DNA of 64,000 nt from contig NZ_CP009433.1 in NCBI RefSeq assembly GCF_000960995.1, forward strand, positions 124,001 through 188,000, given 5' to 3'. Below, one piece after another: positions 31,619-39,075 of the stretch. The notes beneath the pieces were generated by a model that was not told the origin of the DNA, made no database searches, and saw nothing but the letters and a program-made list of their open reading frames with translations. The translations under genes were made by a program, and so were the position numbers. The DNA is from Burkholderia glumae LMG 2196 = ATCC 33617 (GTDB lineage: Bacteria > Pseudomonadota > Gammaproteobacteria > Burkholderiales > Burkholderiaceae). How positions within the stretch are numbered: the stretch's first letter is position 1; the number at the start of each line of letters is the position of its first letter.

Positions 31619-32080
31619 CTAGAACAGCGACAGTTGTGCGGGAGACTTGGACTCGCGCGCGCGATCGGCCGACGCATCGTGCTCGAGCCACGGGTCCGCG
31701 TCGGTCTCGTCGTCAGGTGCGACAGCGCGCGCAACGGGCGCAACGCATCGGGCGGCAGCACGCGCGATCGCTTCGAACTCGGCTAGCGTGGTGGCCGCCA
31801 GCGCGTCGCTCGCCTGCTCGGACGTCGAGCACTCGACGCTCGCATAGACACCGTCATATCGTCGCGATACGCCGAACAGCCCGGCCCTCGCGTCGCGCGG
31901 AATGTAGGCGATGAGCCGGGTACCGTACCAGTCATCGGTCTTGCGCGCCCATGCCCTGTCGATATAGTCACGGACAAGTCCGTGCGCGGCCGCCACCTCG
32001 GCGCCGCGTCGGATGTGCTCTTGGTAGCGATAGTCCCGAGCGGTTCGGAAGTTCGGGAGATCCAGATATCGCTGACGCAT
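31619..32080 (-). CDS. Hypothetical plasmid protein ending in a beta-clamp-binding motif
   Basis: A 153-residue protein: MRQRYLDLPNFRTARDYRYQ, GLVRDYIDRAWARKTDDWYG, then an Ala-rich helix and an acidic linker. It ends in QLSLF at the extreme C-terminus, matching the canonical QL(S/D)LF motif through which polymerases and mismatch-repair proteins bind the sliding clamp. That motif suggests docking on the replication clamp, but the body of the protein is unassigned. It lies between the LPD29-type gene and the DUF932 gene on the same strand. Confidence 0.65.
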   Translation of the reverse strand: MRQRYLDLPNFRTARDYRYQEHIRRGAEVAAAHGLVRDYIDRAWARKTDDWYGTRLIAYIPRDARAGLFGVSRRYDGVYASVECSTSEQASDALAATTLAEFEAIARAAARCVAPVARAVAPDDETDADPWLEHDASADRARESKSPAQLSLF

Positions 32081-32140
32081 TGCCGCGCTCCTGGTGGTGT
32101 GGGGCGGGGCACCGCATCCGGCAGGTGCCCCGCTTCGTCT

Positions 32141-32797
32141 TCAATGGACATCGCTGCGCGCGAACAGGGCGGCTGCCGTCGGCGATCGCGGAAACCCGGT
32201 GACATCGGTCCCCCCGCACAGGATCTCGTCGACGTCGGATTGGAGGCAGCTTCCGGTGCGCTGTCCACCTGTGCGGTGGACGCCCTCGATCTCGACGCCG
32301 CAGAGGGCGCCGGCTCGATAGCGCTCAACGGTTATCGCCGCGCGGTCGTCCGGCGAGAGCCGATCCCTGTACCGCCGCTCGCAGGTGGTGAGAGCGCGTT
32401 CGACGGCGGCATCGCTGAAAGCGCGGGTGAGCGAGATGCGATCCGCAGCGAGGCGAACCGTGCGGTATCCGACCGGCGTGAGCGTGAAATGCTCGACGGC
32501 CACGGCGCGGCCGCCGTGGGCGAGGCGTCGGGCCTGCAACGGGTGAACGAAGCGGCCCACCTGGTCGGCGCGCGGACCGTCCGTCCATGCCACGTCGAGT
32601 AGCGTGCCGGCGCCCGTCGAATGCACGGACACGGCGAAGAGGCAGGACGGGAATGCCTCGCCGAGGATCTTCTGCACCAGTTGCGCGGTGTCTACCAGGG
32701 TCAGCACGGTGACCAGAGCGAGGGGTTGTTGAACAGCGGTGACAGAGGCTTCTTTCTCGACGCGGCGCGCGCGAGTGGCAGCGGGACGATTCATCAT
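32141..32797 (-). CDS. Plasmid protein with LPD29-like domain
   Basis: A 218-residue protein. After a basic start, LTLVDTAQLVQKILGEAFPS, CLFAVSVHSTGAGTLLDVAWTD and GPRADQV match what I know of the large-polyvalent-protein-associated domain 29, a module of phage and plasmid polyvalent proteins of unknown activity. The rest has YRTVRLAADRISLTRAFSDA, AAVERALTTCERRYRDRL and a basic tail. GGAG precedes the two possible ATGs at 32797 and 32794. It lies between the 31619 and 32863 genes, all in the same direction. Confidence 0.65.
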   Translation of the reverse strand: MMNRPAATRARRVEKEASVTAVQQPLALVTVLTLVDTAQLVQKILGEAFPSCLFAVSVHSTGAGTLLDVAWTDGPRADQVGRFVHPLQARRLAHGGRAVAVEHFTLTPVGYRTVRLAADRISLTRAFSDAAVERALTTCERRYRDRLSPDDRAAITVERYRAGALCGVEIEGVHRTGGQRTGSCLQSDVDEILCGGTDVTGFPRSPTAAALFARSDVH

Positions 32798-32862
32798 GAC
32801 CAGTCTCCAGGTTCGATCGGAATGCGGGCAGCACGCGCCGGACCGAGCCGGCGCGTTGCGGG

Positions 32863-33513
32863 TTACGAAAAGTAGGCGCTCATGAGTTGGCGAAGCGAGG
32901 CGGCAAGCGCGAGCGCGCCGGCGAGGAGCGGGGTTAGCTCGTCGTCGTATTCACCCAGGACGTTCCAGCCGCGATCGCCGTAAATGAACCGGATCGCACC
33001 GACGCAGCCCTCGCCATCCCTAGACCGGACATAGAGCGTTTCCTCGCCGGTGGCCATGAGCGGGGCCATGATCACGTCGAGGCGGCTCGTGAGCGGCGTG
33101 GCCCATCGCTGGCCGTCGTGGAGCCTGACCACGTGGCCGGCGCCAAGGAAGCTCGCGACCGCGCAGGCGACGATCGTGCGCTCGACCATCGCGCGGAGGA
33201 TCTCGACCTCGTCCCGATGCGGGTGAGCGGCGACGTACGCGGCCGTATGGGTATCCGTGAACCGCCCGGCGCGCACCTGGGCGCACAGCTTGCCCAGGAT
33301 CTCGTAGGCGTCGGTCAGGAACTCGTCCGCATCGTGGGTCATGTCGTTCGCTCCAGGGCGTGTGGAACCCGCGTCGATGGGCCGGTCGAGTTGCGAGGAA
33401 AATTCAGGCGTGCTCGGTTGACGAGTGCCTGCCTGGCGGTGAGCCTCGGGGGGTCCGGGGGGAACGCCCGGGACGTTGGTGGGGTTGGGTTGGTCGGGGG
33501 TGGTTGCGCTCAC
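32863..33513 (-). CDS. Hypothetical plasmid protein, with shared leader peptide
   Basis: From the GTG at 33513 the product is 216 residues and opens with MSATTPDQPNPTNVPGVPP, a leader shared with the 23341 and 26260 products. An internal ATG at 33342 with TGGAG 8 bases upstream gives a 160-residue product beginning MTHDADEFLTDAYEILGKLC, possibly the ancestral start. The body ends LTPLLAGALALAASLRQLMS. No domain is recognised. The GTG is preceded by AAAGGA, which is part of a long inverted repeat (33521-33824). Confidence 0.6.
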   Translation of the reverse strand: MSATTPDQPNPTNVPGVPPGPPEAHRQAGTRQPSTPEFSSQLDRPIDAGSTRPGANDMTHDADEFLTDAYEILGKLCAQVRAGRFTDTHTAAYVAAHPHRDEVEILRAMVERTIVACAVASFLGAGHVVRLHDGQRWATPLTSRLDVIMAPLMATGEETLYVRSRDGEGCVGAIRFIYGDRGWNVLGEYDDELTPLLAGALALAASLRQLMSAYFS

Positions 33514-33520
33514 GTTTTCG

Positions 33521-33824
33521 TCCTTTCGTTCGGGTTGTGGATCTGCCATTGGGAGCCGCCTCGACGCGTTTTTAGCGCGCGCCGGCCGGGCCACAAGGGC
33601 ACGTCCTGGCGCGGTTGGTGCGCGGCGCAGCCCTGCACCAACCGTGACAGGACGTGGGCGCGGCGCTCGCCCGGAAGCCGCACGCGGAGCGCAGGCGAAG
33701 CCGAGCACCGAACGGGTGAGGACGAGTGCCGCGCCGAACCCTTGTGGCCCGGCCGGCGTGCGCTATGCGTCGAAAAGGGGCGGCTCTCGGTGGCAGATCC
33801 ACGCGCCTAACCCGAATGAAAGGA
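33521..33824. repeat. Long inverted repeat in the 5' leader of the 33513 gene
   Basis: The arm 33521-33599 (TCCTTTCGTTCGGGTTGTGG ... GGCCACAAGG) pairs with 33739-33824 (CCTTGTGGCC ... CCCGAATGAAAGGA) around a ~139-base loop. Compared with the 23349-23543 copy, sequence differences at the inner ends (GGGTGCA there, GGCCACAAGG here) are matched on both arms, so pairing has been kept. The ribosome site AAAGGA lies in the arm next to the gene. Confidence 0.85.
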
Positions 33825-34227
33825 TGGAGCGCAACCACGCGCCTTCCCCGGCCGAGCCGACCACACGGCCCGGGGCGTTTCCGCCCCGGGTCCCCTCGCC
33901 CGGCGTAGCCGGGCGCTGGCCCTGCTGTACGCCCGCGATCAGCGGGCGCGTCACCCACGACCAGCCGTTAGCCCGCGCCGGCGGGCTCGTCGTCCACGAA
34001 GCGGTGCCGAACCGCGACCGCATGGCCACGCCCGAAGCGCGACGCGCGCGGCACGACGGGGTACCCGCGCCGGCGGGCAAGTTCGTCACGCCCTGGTGTT
34101 CGCCGGCGCGCATCGGGCGCGCAGCAGGGCCCGGCCCGCAGAGCGAGAGCTCGGCGCGCCGCGGTGGGCGATGCGCGGCCATGCGAGTGCGGTATGCTCA
34201 CGGGATCATCGTCTTCAGACTCGACAC
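33825..34227. other. Gene-free stretch with dispersed palindromic words
   Basis: No credible gene. 33924-34085 contains GCCCGCGATCAGCGGGCGCGT, GCCCGCGCCGGCGGGCTCGT and CCGCGCCGGCGGGCAAGTTC, the same words that build the 180-bp array at 20345-21470, in the same order. The promoter for the 34228 gene should be in the last 100 bp. Confidence 0.5.
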
Positions 34228-34704
34228 ATGCTGATACGAGAGAGCAGATCACGCGTCACGCTGCTGCGAGCAGCATCGAATCGCGCACAAACGCCGGCCG
34301 AGCCGGCAAAACGGGGCCGGCCGCGGAAACACACGGTCATCGGGGCATTTCGAGCCACGGACGGCGTGCCGGAGGAGATCCTGAGCAGCCTGGGTGCGGC
34401 CGAACGGAAGGCCCTTGAGCGGTGGATGGCGGCGTTTCGGGAGAGTCAGGCGCGGGCGGCCGCGGCGCCGGTGCTGGCGAGCGCCCGCCTGCGACTGGAC
34501 GAGCTCGTGAGCGCGCTCGATGCGGCGGCCGACACGCTCACGTCAACGGAAGCGGATGCGCTCTGGGAGCGGCTGCAGGCCGTGAAGCAATCGCTTCGCC
34601 GAGCTGGCCATGCGCGGCCGGCGACGAAGAAGCGGCCGCCGCCGGCGCCGATCGGCCAGCGCGACCTGGTCGACGAGCTGCAGGCGTCGAACGACGCGCG
34701 GTAG
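34228..34704 (+). CDS. Hypothetical plasmid protein with AT-hook-like motif
   Basis: A 158-residue basic protein. Residues 27-35 (AKRGRPRKH) form an AT-hook-like GRP core that could grip the minor groove of DNA. Then come two long helices (EEILSSLGAAERKALERWMA and LDELVSALDAAADTLTSTEA) and a basic, Pro-rich tail. KfrA-type plasmid proteins have a similar DNA-binding-plus-helix build, but I cannot claim homology. It is followed by the 34756 gene after 51 bp. The ATG at 34228 lacks a strong ribosome site. Confidence 0.55.
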   Translation: MLIRESRSRVTLLRAASNRAQTPAEPAKRGRPRKHTVIGAFRATDGVPEEILSSLGAAERKALERWMAAFRESQARAAAAPVLASARLRLDELVSALDAAADTLTSTEADALWERLQAVKQSLRRAGHARPATKKRPPPAPIGQRDLVDELQASNDAR

Positions 34705-34755
34705 CCGAGCAGGCGGCAGCAGACCGCCTGGCGACGCTCGAACGAATACCGAACC

Positions 34756-35202
34756 ATGCCCAGATCCCTCCCGAAGCACGCCCGCCACGTCGCGCAATCG
34801 CGGCTGCACAGGCGCACGCTGCTGCCGCTGTCCACGAAGGCCGTCGATGCGATGGCACTGAAGTATCACACTGCGCTCGCAGCACTCAAGGTCGGGCGCG
34901 GGACCGAGCGCTGCGTCGAGCTGCTGCTGCAGTTGACCACGATCGCGCGGTTCATCGGGGAAGAGAGCACGGTGAGGCTCGACCCGGTGCTGCTCGAGGA
35001 GCTGGCGAACGTCTTGCGGGCGGCGATCGAGCGAGGTCACGCAACGGGCCAATGGTTCGTTGATGCAGTGCATCAGGATCTGTGCGCGGCGCTGGTGATC
35101 GAGCACGAGCGGCAATTGCGCGTAACGCCGATCGGCACGCTGGAGCGGGCGCTGGATCGAGTCAGGCATTTCGTCTCGGCTCATCGCCCGGCCGGGCTTT
35201 AG
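34756..35202 (+). CDS. Hypothetical helical plasmid protein
   Basis: A 148-residue protein, basic at the N-terminus (MPRSLPKHARHVAQSRLHRR) and almost wholly helical afterwards: ALKYHTALAALKVGRGTERC, LLLQLTTIARFIGEES and VLLEELANVLRAAIERG. I recall similar proteins on Burkholderia and Ralstonia plasmids, sometimes labelled Fis-like, without a defined function. It converges on the DUF3560 gene, 133 bp away. Confidence 0.55.
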   Translation: MPRSLPKHARHVAQSRLHRRTLLPLSTKAVDAMALKYHTALAALKVGRGTERCVELLLQLTTIARFIGEESTVRLDPVLLEELANVLRAAIERGHATGQWFVDAVHQDLCAALVIEHERQLRVTPIGTLERALDRVRHFVSAHRPAGL

Positions 35203-35335
35203 CGTCGCCCGCGCCTGGGCGGCATGACGGTTCCGCGCGCCAGGCCGATTGCGGTGCCGCCGTTTTGACGAGACCGCGTCCGACAGGCCGGTGCGGTACG
35301 TCGCACGCGGCCAGTCGGGCGTGTCGCCTGTGCCG

Positions 35336-36484
35336 TTATTCGGCCGCCGGCTGCGCAGGCGGCTCGGTGCGCTTGGCGTCGGTTAGATAGACCGCCACCA
35401 GCGCGCCGTGGCGAATCATCGTTCGAACCCGGTGGCGGCCCGTCTGCTCGGCGCCAGCAGGTAGCGTGACGTCGGGCCGAAAGTGCGCCGGCCGGTTCGC
35501 GCCCACCCCGAGTTCGCGCGTCCCCTTGTAGTCGCGATGTATTTGCTTCCATTGAGCCTGCGTCATGTGATGGAAGTCCGGGCCGGCATAGTTGCACAAG
35601 GGCGGGAGCTTGCTGGCGGTCTTCGCGGCGGCCGCTTGGTCAACGCTCGGCGCTCGATAGTCGCGCACCTTTTCGATGCCGCCGTTTTCGCCCAACATCG
35701 CGCGCTCGTAGATAAGGCGGCATTCGAGGTGGTTGATCCAGCGGTCGTTGTGAGCGATGGCGCGGGTTTGGGTCTCGAGGTAGCTGGCGACGATCGCGTG
35801 ATATTCGTCCCGCCGGCTCTCGAGGGTGCGCCACAGATCGGGTGCGACGCGGTATGCGATGGCCAGCGCTTGTTCCCTGGTCAGCTGTGCGGGCGAAAAA
35901 GAGGCTACGAGCGCTTCCCGATCAAGCTTGCTGCGCTGCCGCGCTCGCAGGTCTGCCTCGAGGCGCTTGATACGCCGGTGGCGCACATCGGGACGTTCCT
36001 TGTATTGCGCGTTCGCGATCGCCGCGCGTGCTCGGCGCTGCCAGTATTCGCTCTTGTCCCACAACGTGAGCGCCTGGCGGATGCTGGCGTCCATGCGCGC
36101 AAGGTCGCGGCGATGCCGACCTTCGCTGTGGTGCCCGACCAAGATCGGTTGGCCCAACGGGATATGCTCTGCGATTGCGTCAACGGCCGCGCGGCGGGCC
36201 TGCGCTTGCGCCTCGGCCCGGTCACTCGCGGCCGCGTACCGTTCAGCCCGTGCCTTGGCGCGCTCGGACAGGCTGGCGTCCTCATCGTCGATCTGTCCGC
36301 ACAGTTCGATCAGCAGGTCTTCGCGCGGCGGAGTCCACATCGGAGCGACGAAAAGCGACTGCTTCGGCGCGTGGCGAAAGCCGGCTGCGTGGATGCGCTG
36401 GTACGTCTCCGAATCGAGCCTGGTTGCAGCGTACAGGCGCAGCTTGTTGTCTTCGGGTGAGTAAGTGGCAGTGAGGGTTTGCAT
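35336..36484 (-). CDS. DUF3560-family plasmid protein
   Basis: A 382-residue protein. The start TATYSPEDNKLRLYAATRLD and YQRIHAAGFRHAPKQSLFVA, with PMWTPPREDLL, is the DUF3560 signature, followed by a long charged coiled coil (about 70-110), a GHHSEGRHRRD motif (about 117-127) and a C-terminal HFRPDVTLPAG, GRHRVRTMIRHGALVAVYLT. Function unknown; DUF3560 proteins are typical of large plasmids, ICEs and phages. The start is about 110 bases from a long inverted repeat. Confidence 0.85.
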   Translation of the reverse strand: MQTLTATYSPEDNKLRLYAATRLDSETYQRIHAAGFRHAPKQSLFVAPMWTPPREDLLIELCGQIDDEDASLSERAKARAERYAAASDRAEAQAQARRAAVDAIAEHIPLGQPILVGHHSEGRHRRDLARMDASIRQALTLWDKSEYWQRRARAAIANAQYKERPDVRHRRIKRLEADLRARQRSKLDREALVASFSPAQLTREQALAIAYRVAPDLWRTLESRRDEYHAIVASYLETQTRAIAHNDRWINHLECRLIYERAMLGENGGIEKVRDYRAPSVDQAAAAKTASKLPPLCNYAGPDFHHMTQAQWKQIHRDYKGTRELGVGANRPAHFRPDVTLPAGAEQTGRHRVRTMIRHGALVAVYLTDAKRTEPPAQPAAE

Positions 36485-36596
36485 GATTGCTCCGTCGAAA
36501 AGCCGCGATCGCCGAATTGGCGCCGACGCGGTATGCCGGGAGACCTCTTACTGAAGACCGCTTTTTGCTGTTGCTGTGGCCTTCCGTTCGTCGTCT

Positions 36597-36724
36597 CGCG
36601 AACAGGCCAGCTACGCCGGACGACGAGTCAAGGAAGAAGCGCGGGGTGGGGCGGGCCGCGCGCAACGCGCGCAACACGGCCCCGCGCGCCTTGACTCGCC
36701 GGGCGGCAAAGCTAAGGTCGCGGG
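36597..36724. repeat. Long inverted repeat upstream of the DUF3560 gene
   Basis: CGCGAacaggccAGCTacGCCG with CGAGTCAAGG and GCGCGGGG (36597-36650) is matched by CCCCGCGCG, CCTTGACTCG, CGGCaaAGCT and CGCGGG on 36679-36724, around a ~30-base loop. Pairing is interrupted but extends over 45 bases. The adjoining 36485-36596 and 36725-36867 hold no gene I can support. Confidence 0.65.
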
Positions 36725-36867
36725 AAAGTGACGGCGAGCGGAGGGCACGGCGATGCGGGTGCAAGGTGGAGGCGGGGTACGTGCACGCAGGGGCGGGCTG
36801 CAGTCACGGCGAGGCCCGCCCCGTCTCGAGAACCAGGCTTTTCAGGCTACGGCGCCGACAGTTCGCC

Positions 36868-36896
36868 TTGATGTATAGCTCGATTCGAGCTATACT
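36868..36896 (+). promoter_or_regulatory. Sigma70 promoter with a perfect palindromic operator in its spacer
   Basis: TTGATG (36868-36873), a 17-bp spacer and TATACT (36891-36896) form a strong promoter 50 bp before the next ATG. A perfect 9-bp inverted repeat, TATAGCTCG-ATT-CGAGCTATA (36874-36894), fills the spacer and runs into the -10 box. A dimeric repressor bound there would shut the promoter; the HTH protein encoded next is the obvious candidate. Confidence 0.8.
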
Positions 36897-36946
36897 GACT
36901 ATGTCAGCGCGGCATTGGGCCAGCACTGTATGTCGAGGAGAGAGTC

Positions 36947-37645
36947 ATGCGCGAATTCCAACACGGTCCGTTTCTGTATTCGGCGAATAATCAACGGTCG
37001 ATCGCCGGCCGCCCTTGCCTCGACTGGGAGGTCCATTACGACGACCGAGGCCAGGCGCTTTGCTCTATGACTCTCCCCGCCGACTCGACTCAGTCGGCCG
37101 TGATCGAGGCTCTTGCCGACTCGGTCGCGTCGTTTCGAAGAAACGCGATGCGCGACGGAGCGGTCGACGTGCTGCAACTGGTGCGTCAGAGCGACGACGT
37201 CGTGCTCAGCGGCGTTCCTGTGCGGGCGCTTCCGGCGGGCATGTCGAATTGCCTGATGGATGATCGATTCCCGACCTGGGCGCAGGTCGCCGGCACGACG
37301 TTGCGGGTGCCGATGGACATCGCCGAATTCACGGAGCACGTCAGCCAGGCCCGCGCGCCGAAGAACGCCTGGATCGCAGGCCTGCTTCCTGACGAGGTGT
37401 TGACGCTCGATGCCGACGAGTGGCGGGCTCCGACGTCGTGGGAGATCCGGCACGTTGTGGGAGAGGGTTCGTTCACCGGGGTCACCGGCGCGCAGGCAGC
37501 AGCCCTCGTCGGGGTGGTCCCGCAGAATTTTCGGAAATACACAGCGCGCGAGGGGGCATCGGCGCGTCAATCGATCAGCTTCGCGATGTGGCATGCGCTG
37601 CTGCACCGACTTGGCGTGAAGGCGCTCGAAACGGAGGGGGCGTGA
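36947..37645 (+). CDS. Predicted DNA-binding regulator with C-terminal helix-turn-helix
   Basis: A 232-residue protein. The N-terminal two thirds (SIAGRPCLDWEVHYDDRGQA, PTWAQVAGTTLRVPMDIAEF, AWIAGLLPDEVLTLDADEW) match no family I know. The C-terminal segment TGAQAAALVGVVPQNFRKYT followed by ISFAMWHALLHRLGV reads like a Cro/MerR-style helix-turn-helix used by plasmid proteins. GAGGAG precedes the ATG. It follows a promoter with a built-in palindrome, which suggests autoregulation. The TGA overlaps the next gene's ATG by one base. Confidence 0.65.
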   Translation: MREFQHGPFLYSANNQRSIAGRPCLDWEVHYDDRGQALCSMTLPADSTQSAVIEALADSVASFRRNAMRDGAVDVLQLVRQSDDVVLSGVPVRALPAGMSNCLMDDRFPTWAQVAGTTLRVPMDIAEFTEHVSQARAPKNAWIAGLLPDEVLTLDADEWRAPTSWEIRHVVGEGSFTGVTGAQAAALVGVVPQNFRKYTAREGASARQSISFAMWHALLHRLGVKALETEGA

Positions 37646-38031
37646 TGATCGACGTGAAACTGCTCTCCGACGTCGAGCTGGCGCGCCTGATCTCGAGCGC
37701 GATGGCGGAGTGGGCGCAGCGGCAAGGGTTCGAGGCACAACAGACCGCTTCGGCGGCCACGGTGGCCGCCGCGGCGCCGCGGCGGCAGCTGAAAAGCGAC
37801 GCTCACGCTGTCGAAGAGCCGAGCGAAGAGGACAAGCGATTCTGTCTGCACATCGCGCAACGTCTGCGGCGGAGTGACTACATCAAGGCCGACGAGCGCG
37901 CGCGAGTTGCCGAAATTGCCCGGACATCGCCGGATTGGGTTCGCCGGCAGGATTTGCCCACGTCGAAGAGCGCCGGGGACTGGGCGAAGGCACGGACAAA
38001 AAATAGGATTGGCTACGCGCGGGAGCGCTGA
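37645..38031 (+). CDS. Unknown protein, second gene of the hairpin-array operon
   Basis: A 128-residue protein translationally coupled (TGATG) to the regulator gene. The N-terminus is MIDVKLLSDVELARLISSAM; a linker AATVAAAAPRRQ follows, then a charged helical C-terminus: DKRFCLHIAQRLRRSDYIKA and SPDWVRRQDLPTSKSAGDWA, ending RTKNRIGYARER. The C-terminal part is basic enough to bind nucleic acid. No family is recognised. The stop lies only 13 bases before a run of five structured hairpins, and no terminator intervenes, so mRNA and hairpins form one transcript. Confidence 0.65.
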   Translation: MIDVKLLSDVELARLISSAMAEWAQRQGFEAQQTASAATVAAAAPRRQLKSDAHAVEEPSEEDKRFCLHIAQRLRRSDYIKADERARVAEIARTSPDWVRRQDLPTSKSAGDWAKARTKNRIGYARER

Positions 38032-38043
38032 TACACTGATTCC

Positions 38044-38242
38044 GCTGCTGAACAAGCAGCCGGAGGTTGATAGTTTTCTCTCCTGCTCCTGCCGTATAGG
38101 CAGCCCGGGGAAGTCAGCTCCTGGTCTGGCGTTTATCTGCCGCATAGGCAGCTTAGTGATGCTAGCTTTCGATCTTCGTATTCGCTGCTGCACAAGCAGC
38201 TCAGGTTAGTAAGGAAGTAGGCTTTGCTGCTGAACAGGCAGC
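38044..38242 (+). ncRNA. Array of five covarying pentaloop hairpins in an operon 3' region
   Basis: Five copies of a 15-base hairpin followed by C lie at 38045-38060, 38089-38104, 38137-38152, 38185-38200 and 38227-38242 (start-to-start 44, 48, 48, 42). They read CTGCTGAACAAGCAG, CTGCCGTATAGGCAG, CTGCCGCATAGGCAG, CTGCTGCACAAGCAG and CTGCTGAACAGGCAG. The stem is 5 bp; its closing pair alternates between C-G and T-A (once T-G), true covariation. The loop is always GNAYA. The second copy equals the hairpin of type I-F CRISPR repeats recognised by Cas6f/Csy4, and copy 3 also matches part of the I-F flanks. Intervals of 26-32 bases are unrelated to one another. No cas gene is in the window. Confidence 0.75.
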
Positions 38243-38251
38243 TTGGCAACG

Positions 38252-38277
38252 AGGCCCCGCAATCGCGGGGCCTTTTT
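38252..38277 (+). terminator. Rho-independent terminator of the hairpin-array operon
   Basis: AGGCCCCGC (38252-38260), loop AATC, GCGGGGCCT (38265-38273) and a run of five T residues (38273-38277). It is 10 bases after the fifth hairpin and closes the transcript that starts at about 36903. Confidence 0.92.
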
Positions 38278-38460
38278 CATTTCGTCGAGCCCCGCGGTCG
38301 CAGTCCGATCTGGTCGAGCCCCGGGGCCCCGCCAACGGCCACTCCCTCAACCATGGCCAGGCCGACGGCATACGGCGAGGAATGGCCACAAGCTGACACT
38401 CAGCATTCCCGCTCGTGAGACCGCTTTAGGCTTGAAAGGAGGCATCCGCAAGTGCGTAGG

Positions 38461-39075
38461 TCACACGACCAAGTCGCAAATTCGATTGCCGAGGGCCAGA
38501 AGGAAGGTGGATATGTCCGTCGCTTCCGCCCGTGTGATGGCCTGCTTTTGATTAGTCACTGGATCGAGATCTGCCTCATGCACAATGGCATTTCGGCGCG
38601 TAGCAATCAGCCTCTGCTTGAGCTTGGCGACCTTGTCGGAAATTCCAAGGCCTAAAGCGATCTGCTGCCACTTCTGATCCTCATCCCAAATATAGCTCAG
38701 GCCATCGGCAATTTTCTTTGGATCTTGAAAGGATAAAGTGCTGAGTTTTTCGCGGACGATTTCCTCGAAGCGAACTGGCGGCGGCGGAACCGCGCCGGCC
38801 GCTAGGCCAGGCAGATGCTGGATGGCGACGGCCTCATTCAAGTATTTGCCCGTCGCCGGTCTTTGGCTCTCAAATATCCTCACCATGCCGATGCGAATCA
38901 AATCATGCATCAGCTTGTCAAACGCGCTAACGGCATTAACGACCTGCGAGCGCAGCAAATCATCGAACTGCGCGGGAATGGCGACAGCGTTGCTCAAATG
39001 ATCGTAGAGGACTCCAAGCTCATCCGCCTGCTGAATGTTTTTATGAAAGACCGCCTTGGCGTTGAGCATAGTCAT
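38461..39075 (-). CDS. HEPN-domain protein coupled to a ParA-like ATPase
   Basis: A 204-residue, mostly helical protein. Near the end it has TRRNAIVHEADLD, containing Arg161-x4-His166, the catalytic RNase motif of HEPN domains; the general build resembles the RiboL-PSP-HEPN group. HEPN proteins commonly cut RNA in toxin-antitoxin and abortive-infection systems. The ATG shares its first base with the stop of the ParA-like gene (TGATG), so the two are made together. An RNase effector controlled by the ATPase is inferred. Confidence 0.7.
   Translation of the reverse strand: MTMLNAKAVFHKNIQQADELGVLYDHLSNAVAIPAQFDDLLRSQVVNAVSAFDKLMHDLIRIGMVRIFESQRPATGKYLNEAVAIQHLPGLAAGAVPPPPVRFEEIVREKLSTLSFQDPKKIADGLSYIWDEDQKWQQIALGLGISDKVAKLKQRLIATRRNAIVHEADLDPVTNQKQAITRAEATDISTFLLALGNRICDLVV

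Noticed and set aside
23349..33824. Integron attC sites as explanation of the long inverted repeats
   Set aside because: The edges read GTT...AAC instead of the AAC...GTT order of attC core sites, arm sequences lie upstream of starts, and no integrase gene is visible.
38044..38242. Calling the hairpin array a CRISPR array
   Set aside because: Only ~16 bases are repeated, spacing is irregular and shorter than type I-F, and no cas genes are present. I list it as a structured RNA instead.
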